Positions 45,456-60,216 of a stretch of 64,000 nucleotides of DNA are shown piece by piece; the stretch's first letter is position 1, and the number at the start of each line of letters is the position of its first letter. Origin of the DNA: Chionoecetes opilio (lineage: Eukaryota > Arthropoda > Malacostraca > Decapoda > Majidae); contig JACEEZ010012900.1 of assembly GCA_016584305.1 (NCBI GenBank), forward strand, positions 137,501-201,500, read 5' to 3'. A program made the position numbers and the translations under genes. The notes beneath the pieces were generated by a model that saw nothing but the letters and a program-made list of their open reading frames with translations, was not told where the DNA came from and did not search any database.

Positions 45456-45785
45456 CCTCTTCCTCTCCTTACAGCCTCAACATTTTATCCCTTCTCCCAG
45501 CGGGCAATCTAGCACCAGAAAAAACAAGTGCCAGTGTCTCCTACAGCTGACAGAGTAAATAGGACACAACAATAGGACACAGTAAGAAGGCAGAGCAACA
45601 AGACGTAGAAAGTGGACATACCAAGCTAAAGGGACATAGACATAATAGAGAGACATACTAGTAGAATACATAGATAGAATAGATAGAGGTAGAATACATA
45701 GATATAGGACACAGCAAGGGGAGGACACAACAATAGTTCACAGGATATCACAGAACGAAAGGACGGCTAGGACTCATGTTAATAA
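45456..45785. other. No gene seen; ATAGA-rich unique DNA
   Basis: AGGACACA and ATACATAGATA words recur irregularly at 45540-45730. Confidence 0.55.
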
Positions 45786-45958
<173 letters not shown>

Positions 45959-46410
45959 TTCATAGTGGAGTTGAAGTTGGTGGTGATTGAAGTGGTGGCG
46001 CGAGAAGAATAATGGACAGAAAGGAAGGGGAGACAGAGAGAGAAGGAGAGAAAAGAGGGGGGGAAGAGAGGAGAGAAAAGAGGGGGGGGGAGAGAAGGAG
46101 AGAAAAGGGGGGGAAGGGGGGGGTCGTGAAGCCCGGCGGGAGGAAGCTGTGTGCGTGTGTGCGTGAGGGAGGCAGGTGGCTTGCACGGAGGGAGGAGAGA
46201 AGGAAGGAGGAAGGAGGAAGGGAGGGAGAGAGGGAGGGAAGGAAGTAAGGGAAGAGAGGTAAGGGAGGCGTGACCACCATACGCATAGCACCTGGCGTCC
46301 TTACTGGCAAGCATCCTGTGTGTGTGTGTGTGTGTGCGCGTGTGCGTGTGCGTGTGCGTGTGCGTGTGTGTGTGTCTGTGTCTGTGTGTGTGTGGGGCCA
46401 TCCCTGTAAT
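45959..46410. other. Purine-rich region then (GT)n with CG steps
   Basis: GGGGGAAG-rich sequence at 46020-46130, AGGAAGGAGG at 46190-46270, then GT/GTGCGT repeat at 46317-46395. No gene supported. Confidence 0.65.
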
Positions 46411-46681
46411 ATGTCCATAAGCAATCTGTACAATACGAAATGGAATTGATAATATTATTGTTATAAGGTAAATATTTCGAAGTATAAGTGTGTGTGCGGT
46501 GTGTGTGTGTATGCGTGGCTGTGTGTGTATGTGTATTTATCTATCTAGTTACACGTATATTTAAGAAAATTATATCAATCATATTTTATAAGAAAAAAAC
46601 GTAATATTTATCTCATGGTACACACACACACACACACACACACACACGACGCTAGCCACCTGTTTAGATACCTGAGCTTTC

Positions 46682-46689
<8 letters not shown>
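46411..46689. other. No gene seen; short (GT)n and (CA)n
   Basis: GTGTG words at 46490-46533 and (CA)n at 46620-46647. Confidence 0.6.
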
Positions 46690-47820
<1,131 letters not shown>

Positions 47821-48033
47821 CTTCAGGTGACTTGACTGAGCCTTTACCTGCCAGTTAGGACCTTAGAGAACTCCTCCTCCTCCTCACATAATGGTGATGG
47901 TCTTACTCGATAGGCCTTACTTAATAGGCCTAACTCATATACCTCAGATTTTTTTTTCTTCTCTGGCCTAAACTTTAATTCTCCACACTCTTAGAATTCA
48001 TCCCCTTCTTCCTCCTTTTACTCTTATATTTCT

Positions 48034-48244
48034 TAGTATTTTTTTTACGAGGTGAAAAATCCTGACCCCTTGCTGCTTACTGACTGATATTTGATGCCAG
48101 GCGAACGGAAAACTACGGTTCTTCTTAATTTCAGCTGTATTTTATCATAGTTATCCATATTATCAGGTAAACGTAGGCATCATTTTAAGCATGAGACCTT
48201 AAGAAAGAATGGAATTTTCGTCTCGTTAGAAAAAATAGACCATA
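48034..48244 (+). mobile_element. Second MITE family (ACGAGG ends), copy 3
   Basis: The most complete copy. Left end TTTTTTTTACGAGGTGAAAA and right end TTTTCGTCTCGTTAGAAAAA are imperfect inverted repeats. Body shared with the 5.1 and 28.3 kb copies. Confidence 0.82.
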
Positions 48245-48525
48245 GCGATGATGATATGAGTAATCTGTACACAAGTCTATTTATTGTCATGCCTATTATT
48301 ACTATTACTTATTATTATTATTATTACTATTACTATTACTATTAAGTTTGAATTAAATATAGCTGTTGTGGTCAACAAAACTAACTAACTAACTAACATT
48401 ATAGTGCACCAATCAGCTGCAATAAATTTAACTAACTAACTTTAACATTATGAGTGCACCAATCAGCTGCCCCGTAGAAAAGGCGGGAAAGGAGGCAGGG
48501 GGCGCGGTTTCTAGATCAGCTTAAC
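48245..48525. other. Unique DNA with duplicated CCAAT-containing segment
   Basis: (ATT)n at 48295-48345. The segment AACTAACTAAC...GTGCACCAATCAGCTGC occurs twice (about 48385-48420 and 48431-48470). Confidence 0.6.
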
Positions 48526-48540
48526 CTCCGGCAACTATAG

Positions 48541-48718
48541 ATAAGATAAGATTTTCATCCTATCTAGACACTTTGCAAGTACCAACTACAAGGTTATTGA
48601 CTATACAAAGCGCCGCCACGTCAGCACGAACTAGGCGGGACTCGAACCGCTGACCGAATGCACAGGGACGCTGCACATTGCGAACTCACGTCTCTACCAA
48701 CCTTGCCACACTGACGGG
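48541..48718 (-). mobile_element. tRNA-derived SINE, copy 2, with 15-bp target-site duplication
   Basis: Reverse complement of the 26.93 kb SINE, including the B box (GGACTCGAACC on the plus strand) and the ATAAGATAAGATTTTCATCC tail. CTCCGGCAACTATAG is present exactly on both sides (48526-48540 and 48719-48733), fixing the element ends. Confidence 0.93.
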
Positions 48719-48869
48719 CTCCGGCAACTATAGTTTGTCATTATCTACCAAGGGGGTTTTAAGTAAGAATCTTTATCTTGTAAGTTGTCATCGTCTTCAA
48801 AACCTGCCACTGATTCTGTTCATGAGGCTACATATTAACGTCTGTCTTAATGACGTTTCAGTCTTAATT

Positions 48870-48952
48870 TAAGAGAGAGAGAGAGGAGAAAAGAGAGAGG
48901 GGAGAGAAGAGAGAGAGAGAGAAGAGAAGAGAGAGAGAGAGAGAGAGAGGAG

Positions 48953-49005
<53 letters not shown>

Positions 49006-49006
49006 G

Positions 49007-49039
<33 letters not shown>

Positions 49040-49100
49040 ATAAAAGAGAGGAGAGAGGAGAAGAGGGGAGGGGAGGAGAGAGAGAGAGAGAGAGAGAAGA

Positions 49101-49143
<43 letters not shown>

Positions 49144-49215
49144 AGAGAGAGAGAAAAGAAGGAGAGAGAGAAGAGAGAGAGAGAGGGGGAGAGAGAGAAA
49201 GAGAGAGAGCAAGAA
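48870..49215. repeat. Interrupted (AG)n tract, about 345 bp
   Basis: AG runs broken by GAAGAG, GGGGAG and AAAAG words. Confidence 0.95.
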
Positions 49216-50570
<1,355 letters not shown>

Positions 50571-50647
50571 CTCTCTCTCTTCTCTCTTCTCTCTTCTCTC
50601 TTCTCTCTTCTCTCTTCTCTCTTCTCTCTTCTCTCTTCTCTCTTCTA
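50571..50647. repeat. 7-bp TCTCTTC repeat
   Basis: About ten perfect TCTCTTC units; because 7 is not a multiple of 3, all frames cycle and stay open. Confidence 0.96.
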
Positions 50648-50679
50648 TTTCCCATTTCAAGGCAGAACATTTTTCCTCT

Positions 50680-50716
<37 letters not shown>

Positions 50717-51169
50717 TGGATATTATATAGCGACCATGAGTGAAAAACTGGAGGAGTGTGGAAGGAAGGAATGAAGAGAGAAAATGCTTGCTTGAGTAAG
50801 GGAAGGAGGGAAGGGAAGTAAGGAAGGAAGAAGGAGGAAACAGGAAGAACACAGGATGAAGGAAGGTGTTGCGAGGGAATCAAAAATACCGTAAATAGAG
50901 ATCGCAGTCAGAAGAGAATTATAATCAAGGAAGGTAAGGAGGAGGAGGAGGAAGGAAGGAAGAAAGGAGAATGGAAGGAGCAGAAGGATAAAGGAGAGAA
51001 GGAGAGAAGGAGGAGAGAGGAAGAGAAGAGAAGGAGGAAGGAAGAGGATGAGGGAAGGAGAGGAAGGAGAAAGGAAGGAAGAGAGGGAAGGAAGGAAGGA
51101 AGGAGGAGGCATGGAAGGGATGGAACAGGAAGAGAGGAAAGGAAGGAGAGTAGGAGGGGCAAAGGGAAG
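50680..51169. other. (GT)n then long purine-rich tract, no gene
   Basis: (GT)n at 50683-50713; GGAAGGAAGG/AGGAGGAGG sequence at 50755-51165. Confidence 0.7.
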
Positions 51170-51244
51170 GTGTGTGTGTGTGTGACTGTGGTGTGTGCGT
51201 GTGTGATGTGGTGTGTGTGTGTGTGTGTTGTGTGTGTGTGTGTG

Positions 51245-51324
<80 letters not shown>

Positions 51325-51395
51325 CGTGTTTGTAAATGTGTGTATGCGTGACTGTGCGTGTGACTGTGTGTGTGTGTGTGTGTGTGTGAGGCGTG
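51170..51395. repeat. (GT)n tract, 225 bp
   Basis: GT runs with TGACTGTG, GTTGTG and GCGTG interruptions; the longest pure run is at about 51247-51323. Confidence 0.96.
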
Positions 51396-52398
51396 GTGTC
51401 TACGGTTAACTAGCGAAGCACCTCACTACCTGCCTCGCGTGTTGCCCTGAGGTAGCAAGACAACGGTGCTTCAGTCACCCTAACGGCACGCGGGTGACTA
51501 GAGTACACGACCTATCAGGCTCTTATGTCCTCGTGCAGTATTCAATAAGCAGTATCTAATCTATCTCTATCTCTCTTAGCAGTATCTTATCTTAACTCGC
51601 TAAGCTTTATGTCCTCGTGCAGTAATTCTATTATGTCACAAACCGACGACCATTATATAAATTGTAATAAATGTCCTGCCCTGCCAAAAGAAGAGCAATG
51701 ACACAACCGCAGGAAATGGAGAAGACAAATTAATTAAGAAAGAGCGTCACTGTATAAAATTGTAAGTTAAAGATAGTAGTAGTATTAGTAGTAGTAATAG
51801 TAATAGTATTAGTAGTAGTAATAGTAGTAATAGTAGTATAGTAGTAGTAGTAGTAGTAGTAGTAGCAGTAGCAGTAGCAGTAGCAGTAGTAATAGCAGTA
51901 GTAGTAGTAGTAAGTAAAACAGGTGTTGGCGCACAAGATAACTAAAAAAATGTATAATAATAAGAGAAAAAAAGATGACTATGATGACGATGATCATAAC
52001 AGCATTCGTAGTACATTGTAATATTATTTTACCCGTCTGAGCGTTCAAAGGCGACACGCGGCTACACTTATAAGCCTGAATGGAAGGGCAGGTGTGGATC
52101 AAAACAAGGGAAAGTGGATGATGAGTCAGGCAGGACTTGTTACTCCACTTACAACCTTAGCACACCTTGTTATCATACTACCTTTATAACACCTTGCCTT
52201 TCCCTACAAGTAACAAGCATCGCCTCAGAAAGAACACAGGAAAAAAATGACAACACAAAACAGAGTATATAACAAATCACTGGGGTAAATAATCTTTTCT
52301 TCCTTATCAATTAATAAATTAGTATATATATGTTTTCTAGATTACTATTTCTTTAATTAATTCGTCACATGGACATGCAAGACATACAAAGATATAAT
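51396..52398. other. No gene seen; unique DNA with (AGT)n
   Basis: Unique sequence with a duplicated TTATGTCCTCGTGCAGTA (51521 and 51609), (AGT/AGC)n at 51774-51913, then AT-rich DNA up to the tRNA. Confidence 0.55.
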
Positions 52399-52405
52399 AA
52401 AAAAA
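52399..52405 (-). terminator. Pol III terminator of tRNA-Ala
   Basis: Seven A on the plus strand, i.e. seven T on the tRNA strand, five bases after the discriminator base. Four or more T is the normal RNA polymerase III stop. Confidence 0.85.
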
Positions 52406-52410
52406 GTACT

Positions 52411-52483
52411 TGGAGATGCAGGGTATCGATCCCCGTACTTCTCACATGCTAAGCGAGCGCTCTACCATCTGAGCTACATCCCC
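52411..52483 (-). tRNA. tRNA-Ala (anticodon AGC)
   Basis: The 73-nt minus-strand sequence folds as a complete cloverleaf. The acceptor stem GGGGATG pairs with CATCTCC (one G-U), with discriminator A. The D arm is GCTC...GAGC with the A box. The anticodon stem CTCGC/GTGAG holds loop TTAGCAT, giving AGC (alanine). The T arm is CGGGG/CCCTG with one G-U and loop ATCGATA. G3-U70 of the acceptor, the alanine identity element, is present (GGG opposite the U of TCC). The sequence is very close to the known insect tRNA-Ala(AGC), including the unusual ATCGAT T loop. No intron, CCA not encoded. Internal A and B boxes are the promoter. Most likely a working gene. Confidence 0.93.
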
Positions 52484-52609
52484 TTGCTTTAAACCAGGGA
52501 AGAGAAACCTTATACATTCCTGTTCTCAGTAAACGTTTAGGTCTCAAAGTTACTGTTCCTTCTACCTTGTGTAAGTAGTATAGGCGGTAGCAATATCTCA
52601 CGACGGTGG

Positions 52610-52638
52610 TATTGATAGTAGTAGTTGTCATAGTAAAG

Positions 52639-52669
<31 letters not shown>

Positions 52670-52830
52670 CAATAACGATAAGAGAAGTAGAAGCAGCAGC
52701 AGTAGTAGTAGCAATAGGAGTATTATTATTATTATTATTATCATTATTATTATTATTACTATTATTATCATTATTATTATTAGTAGTAGTAGTAAAAGTA
52801 AAAGTAGTAGTAGAGCGTAGTAATATAAAA
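52610..52830. repeat. (AGT)n and (ATT)n triplet repeats
   Basis: AGT triplets at 52616-52670, AGC/AGT at 52688-52715, ATT/ATC at 52720-52782, then AGT and AAAAGT at 52783-52815. Stop-free antisense and sense frames through it are artefacts. Confidence 0.92.
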
Positions 52831-53280
52831 ACAACAACAACAACAACAACAAACAAAGACCACGCGCCATTCAGCACAGCAAGAACCAGACTCCTCCCCA
52901 TCACCCACCCACTGCCCTCCCCTTCCACCCTACAACCCACATCCCCCACCCAGCACCCTTCACCCACTTCCCCACCCACCCTTCCCCTCCCAACACCCTC
53001 CCACCCACTTCCCTCCCCCTTCCCCTGCTTCCCCACCATTCTTCCCTCACCCACTCCCGCAAACTTCCCCACCCCTCCCATCACCCCACACCCTTCCCCA
53101 ACACCCACACCCCACCACTTTTCCAACCTACCCTTCCCACTCCCCCACCCTTCCCCACACCCCCACAACCCACAACCCCCACCCCTTCACCCGCCACCCC
53201 TTCACCCGCCACCCCTTCACCCGCCACCCCTTCACCCGCCACCGCCACTATTTCTACTTCCTCAAGCTTTTCCTCTTAAC
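52831..53280. other. (CAA)n then CCCACCC-rich low complexity, no gene
   Basis: (CAA)n at 52829-52853; CCCACCCTTCCCC-like DNA to 53175; four copies of a 15-bp unit CCACCCCTTCACCCG at 53177-53237. Confidence 0.8.
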
Positions 53281-53404
53281 AGGGAACCGCCAAGGAGCCG
53301 CCCGTTGTAATTAGCCCTTGATTCCCCTGATGGACGGCGAGGGTGCGGGGGCCCTGAAGGCTTCCCAGGGTCACGGGGGCTCAGGGCGGATCAGGGACCT
53401 CGCC

Positions 53405-53860
53405 ACCCTAACCTAACGGAGGATACAAAGGAATACAAAGGAGAAGGCAACACTCACCTAACGGAGAATGCAAAGGAATACAAAGGAAGAGTAATAGTCT
53501 GATCAGGGACCTCGCCAACCTAACCTATCGTAGAGTACAAAGGAATACAAAGGAAGAGTAATAGTTATAGAGAAGGAACTAACGGATAATACAAAGGAAT
53601 ACAAAGGAAGAGTAATAGTTATAGTGAAGGAAACAGCCACCCTAACCTAACAGAGCACAAAGGAATACAAAGGAAGAGTAATAGTTAGAGAAGGAACTAA
53701 CGGATAATACAAAGGAATACAAAGGAAGGTAATAGTTAGAGAGAAGGAACTAACGGAGAATGCAAAGGAATACAAAGGAAGAGTAATTGTTATAGAGAAG
53801 GAACTAACGGAGAGTACAAAGGAATACAAAGGAAGAATGATAGTAATAAAGAAATACTCT
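53405..53860. repeat. About 54-bp tandem repeat, 8 copies
   Basis: Unit words: CTAACGGAGAATACAAAGG, AATACAAAGGAAGAGTAATA, GTTATAGAGAAGGAA. Some copies include CACCCTAACCTAAC or CAGGGACCTCGCCAACCTAA in front, so telomere-like CCTAAC words are built into the array. Confidence 0.9.
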
Positions 53861-53907
53861 GGAAATTTACTAGCGAGGAACAAATTGCAGGATTGATGGC
53901 CATACAT

Positions 53908-54006
53908 ACACTTATAACCTAACCTAACCTAGTATAATATAACCTACCTAACCTAACCTAACCTAACGTAAGATAACCTAACCTAACCTAACCTAACCTA
54001 ACCTAG
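53908..54006. repeat. Interstitial telomere-like (CCTAA)n block
   Basis: About 16 CCTAA units in four runs separated by short degenerate parts (CTAGTATAATATAA, CGTAAGATAA). The complement is TTAGG, the arthropod telomere repeat. Confidence 0.9.
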
Positions 54007-54272
54007 CTTGAGTAAAAAAAAAATTCTTTGTACCTCCCTCTACCTAAATCCAAAAAGGTGCTGTGAGAACCTGCAAAGTAATCCATCCTATCATATGTCT
54101 TTTTGAATCAGCCTGTACCTACACAAAGTCTTCAGGCGGAAAGGTTGTAGAAGAAGAGTACATATTTTTTTTCTGTCTTCGTACCTCTCTCTATCACTTT
54201 AAAAGTATTGTGGGAACCTGCCAGCCTCCTCCCTATACATGTTACAACAAAGTGCTACATGTATTTTTTTTT

Positions 54273-54600
<328 letters not shown>

Positions 54601-54689
54601 TCCCCATTCTTCTCTCTTCACTATAGTTCACTCCTTCCCTCCTAAACCAGTACCATCCCTCACCACTTATCTATTCCTCTCTCTTTATT

Positions 54690-54890
54690 CCCCTTTTCAA
54701 TGTGGATGATGTGGATGTTATAGTGATGATAGGATGTTATAATGCGGATGTGTGGATGCTATAGTGATGATAGGATGTTATAATGCGGATGTGTGGATGT
54801 TATAATGATAGGATGTTAATGATGATAGGATGTGTGGATGTTATAGTGATGATAGGATGTTATAATGTGGATGTGTGGATGTTATAGGAG
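54690..54890. repeat. GATGTTATARTGATGATAG tandem repeat
   Basis: Irregular units of about 20-50 bp built from GTGTGGATGTTATAGTGATG and ATAGGATGTTATAATGCGG. Confidence 0.9.
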
Positions 54891-54997
54891 TGGGTGATAG
54901 GGTATGGGTGGGGAAGGATAGAGGGAGGGGATGGGGTCAAGTTATATTTATTCCAGTTCATTATTTGTACTGTGTTTACGTGACTATATTGTAGGTG

Positions 54998-55002
<5 letters not shown>

Positions 55003-55091
<89 letters not shown>

Positions 55092-55187
55092 TCCTTTTTC
55101 GTTTTCTTCAAACATTTATATATTCTTTACTTTTTATCTTTTCGTGATTCTAATTTTTTCCCGATATTTTCATTTATTTATGTTCCT

Positions 55188-55225
<38 letters not shown>

Positions 55226-55230
55226 GGTAC
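55003..55230. repeat. (CT)n microsatellites
   Basis: (CT)n at 55003-55088 and 55196-55224, with T-rich unique sequence between. Confidence 0.96.
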
Positions 55231-55422
55231 GAAAAACAGGAGTGTTGTCAAGGTTCTAATCACCAGGCATGTCGCTAATGACCAAACTATTAATAATCAC
55301 GGCACTATTAACGACCCCTGACCCGTAATTAGAACAAAGTTGCAATCATGAAATATCAATGTTTGTTAGTGAGTAATAGTTAGTTAGTTAGCGTTTGTTT
55401 GTCTTTGTAGTTAGTCATAGCT

Positions 55423-55428
<6 letters not shown>
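55231..55428. other. No gene seen; unique spacer
   Basis: Unique sequence with TTAGTTAGTTAG near 55375. No frame supported. Confidence 0.5.
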
Positions 55429-55468
<40 letters not shown>

Positions 55469-55550
55469 GAAGGAGAGAAAGATCAGAGAGAGATTCAAGA
55501 GACAGAGAGAGAGACAGAGAAGAGAGGAGAGCGAGTGAGAGGTGGATGCA
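55429..55550. repeat. (AG)n, interrupted
   Basis: Pure run at about 55429-55465, then AGAGAG with GATCAG and CAAGAGAC interruptions. Confidence 0.93.
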
Positions 55551-55599
55551 ATGGCTCACAAACAGCAGTCCCTGAGGTCTCATTCCTCCACACAGCACG

Positions 55600-55829
55600 A
55601 CACACACAGAGGTATGCGGTGTAAGGAAGCAGCCCTGTTCACACCGAGGGAAGTCCACCGGGTTCGATGCCTCCGGGGGAGCGGAACAGATGGTGTTTCC
55701 TAAACCCAAGCCCTGTCAAGCAGTGAATGTACGTGTTAAAAAAAAGATGTGTTGATATGGAGACGGGGCCACACGAGCATTGCTCTGGCCCTGTAAAATA
55801 CAACTAGATGAATACAACTAGATGAGATG

Positions 55830-55835
<6 letters not shown>
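55600..55835 (+). mobile_element. Dispersed repeat, possible SINE
   Basis: Contains a B-box-like GGGTTCGATGCC near 55660, then unique body, and an end with GGCCCTGTAAAATACAACTA twice-repeated GATGAATACAACTAGATGA. The CCCTGTAAAATACAACTAG part occurs inverted at 25.84 kb. A SINE is plausible; the A box is not convincing. Confidence 0.5.
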
Positions 55836-55876
<41 letters not shown>

Positions 55877-56011
55877 CAATTCGCAAGCCCGAAAACAACA
55901 CGAGACCTCCAGAAAATAAAGGACAGTGTCAAATTAATCTCCCGGGTCGCTTGATACTTCTCTGTTGCAGGAGTTCGCTTCGAGTCGTGGGTAGTATATC
56001 AATTAAGAGAA

Positions 56012-56049
<38 letters not shown>
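55836..56049. repeat. (CA)n and (AG)n with a short unique segment
   Basis: (AC)n at 55831-55873 and (AG)n at 56019-56049 around a unique stretch. Confidence 0.9.
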
Positions 56050-56051
<2 letters not shown>

Positions 56052-56400
56052 GACAAGGGGAGGTAACCATAAGATAAAGAGACAGTGGGAGGTGATGCTA
56101 CCTTTCTTTATTAACTTTATGGAAGGTGTTTGTAGGATAGAAGGAAGGAAGGATAAATGGATAGCTAGGAAGGAAGGAAGGAAGGAAGGAAGGATAGAAG
56201 GATAGATGGATAGCTAAAAAGGAAGGAAGGAAGGATAAATGGATAGCTAGGAAGGAAGGAAGTAATGAAGGAAAGAAAGAAGGAAGGAGGAATAGATGGA
56301 TAGCTAGGAAGGAAGGAAGGATAAATGGATAGCTAGGAAGGAAGGAAGGAAGGAAGGAAGGAAGGAAAGAAGGATAGCTAAGAAGGAAGGATGCATAGAC
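56050..56400 (+). repeat. Dispersed duplicated segment, copy B
   Basis: Same segment as 54379-54600 with a 24-bp shorter middle, followed by a longer (GGAA)n / GGATAAATGGATAGCTA array. Confidence 0.88.
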
Positions 56401-57025
56401 GGATAGATATTAACACCTAAACAAATGCATCTAGCCCTCTTATACAACTCCCTCGTTTATCACTTTCCTGTAGTTGGTACTGCAGTGTCTGATAGATGAA
56501 ACTTACTTATCTATCATTTCCTCTCCCTCTTATCATTCAATCTATCTCCTATATCTTCTATCTTCTTCTCTCCTCCTTCTCTACTATCCTTCTATCTTCT
56601 ATCACAAGTCTTTTCAGTCCTTTCCATTACCACCCTTCCATATCCTCCACTAACTCCCAACGTTCCCTTTCCTCAAAATCCCTTCGTTCCCACGTAATAG
56701 GAACCCCTCCTTCAATCATTACCCCTCAGACTTTCCCCTCTAACCCTACACCCCTCCCCCTCGCCCCTCTTCCCCTTCCTTACCCCCCTTCCTTTCCCCT
56801 TATACAACTCATTCTATCAAAATCCCTTCGTTCCCACATTATAAGAGCCCCTACCACAGTTATCACCCCTCAGACTTTCCCCTCTAACCCCTTCCCCCTC
56901 CCCCTTCCCCTGCTTCCTACGATGAGCCTCTTCACGTATCACGCAGCCTCGACCCCTGCCAGACCCAACAAAGCTCCCTGTCAACCCTGTCATAACGAAG
57001 GAACAGAACGAAGGAGAAGAGTGGT
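56401..57025. other. No gene seen; C/T-rich DNA with an internal duplication
   Basis: TCAAAATCCCTTCGTTCCCA occurs near 56673 and 56817, each followed by CAGACTTTCCCCTCTAACCC. No gene supported. Confidence 0.6.
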
Positions 57026-59491
<2,466 letters not shown>

Positions 59492-59544
59492 CTACTGCCT
59501 CACAGCCAAGGACCGTCGTCTGCCAGGCAGGGGCTGTCCTACCT

Positions 59545-60003
59545 TTACCGCCCTCCTCGCCGGGATATTCGGTATCCGCCCTTCAGGTGTTGGTCGCCGC
59601 CATCACAGAGGCGCCTGCCATTACAGAACACCGCCGTGACGGGCTGTCCTGGTCCTGCGGCGCCCTCCAGCTGCCGCCCCCGAAGGCTGAAGAAGAGCAC
59701 CGCACTGTCCTCAAGTCTTGTCAGCCTCAGGCCCTGCAGAAGGTCGGCGAGGGTCATGTCCTGGGTCACGACTGGGCTGCCGTCCGCCAGGCAGGTCACC
59801 CTGACGGGGGTGTTCCCCTCCTTCTGTCCCAGGCGCCCCACCTTCACCCCGGCCACCTGGGCGGAGGTGTTCCGCGCCGCGTTCCTCGTGAGGGGAGCCA
59901 CATTGCCTGGCCTCGCGGGAGAAGAGAGAGCATCCGACTCCCGCGCCCCACCACGAGCACCTCCTGTAGGACAGCGTGATGGCGTCCATGGCGCCGCCGC
60001 CAC
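59545..60003 (-). CDS. GC-rich candidate coding segment, unknown protein
   Basis: Minus strand, open to TAA at 59545-59547. The best protein-like part reads GVKVGRLGQKEGNTPVRVTC, LADGSPVVTQDMTLADLLQG, LRLTRLEDSAVLFFSLRGRQ and PVTAVFCNGRRLCDGGDQ, with G/C-rich third positions. This frame has no ATG, so it is probably internal. A strong-context ATG (GCCATGG, 59989-59987) opens another frame that stays open to 59711, so the true 5' end is uncertain. GCGGTAAAG near the stop could be a donor to the acidic piece, but the phases do not match simply. No known domain recognised; either a damaged gene or part of one. Confidence 0.35.
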   Translation of the reverse strand: MAAAPWTPSRCPTGGARGGARESDALSSPARPGNVAPLTRNAARNTSAQVAGVKVGRLGQKEGNTPVRVTCLADGSPVVTQDMTLADLLQGLRLTRLEDSAVLFFSLRGRQLEGAAGPGQPVTAVFCNGRRLCDGGDQHLKGGYRISRRGGR

Positions 60004-60089
60004 CCTCGAGGTGACGTTCAGGCGTGTACCGTTTTGTCCTCTTTTTTTTCTCTCTCAACCGATCAAGGAGTAAAGGACGCCCACAAAAA

Positions 60090-60216
60090 CTAGGTCAATA
60101 TAATAGGTCAAATAGGTCAATAGTCAATAAATCAATACGGAGTTTTGATAGGAGGCTAGACAATTAGAGGACGCAATATTCATGATACCTTATTTAATCA
60201 ATCCCAATCTTAATCC
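60090..60216 (+). mobile_element. CR1 fragment on the left of the satellite
   Basis: GTCAATAAATCAATACGGAG and TTTTGATAGGAGGCTAGACA match the CR1 3' coding end (GAGTCAATAAGGAGCTTTAA, AAGGAGGCTAGAC). After GACAATT it leaves the LINE sequence. Confidence 0.6.

Noticed and set aside
52449..53168. Minus-strand 239-codon frame reading into the tRNA
   Set aside because: It crosses C-rich low-complexity DNA, triplet repeats and the tRNA gene.
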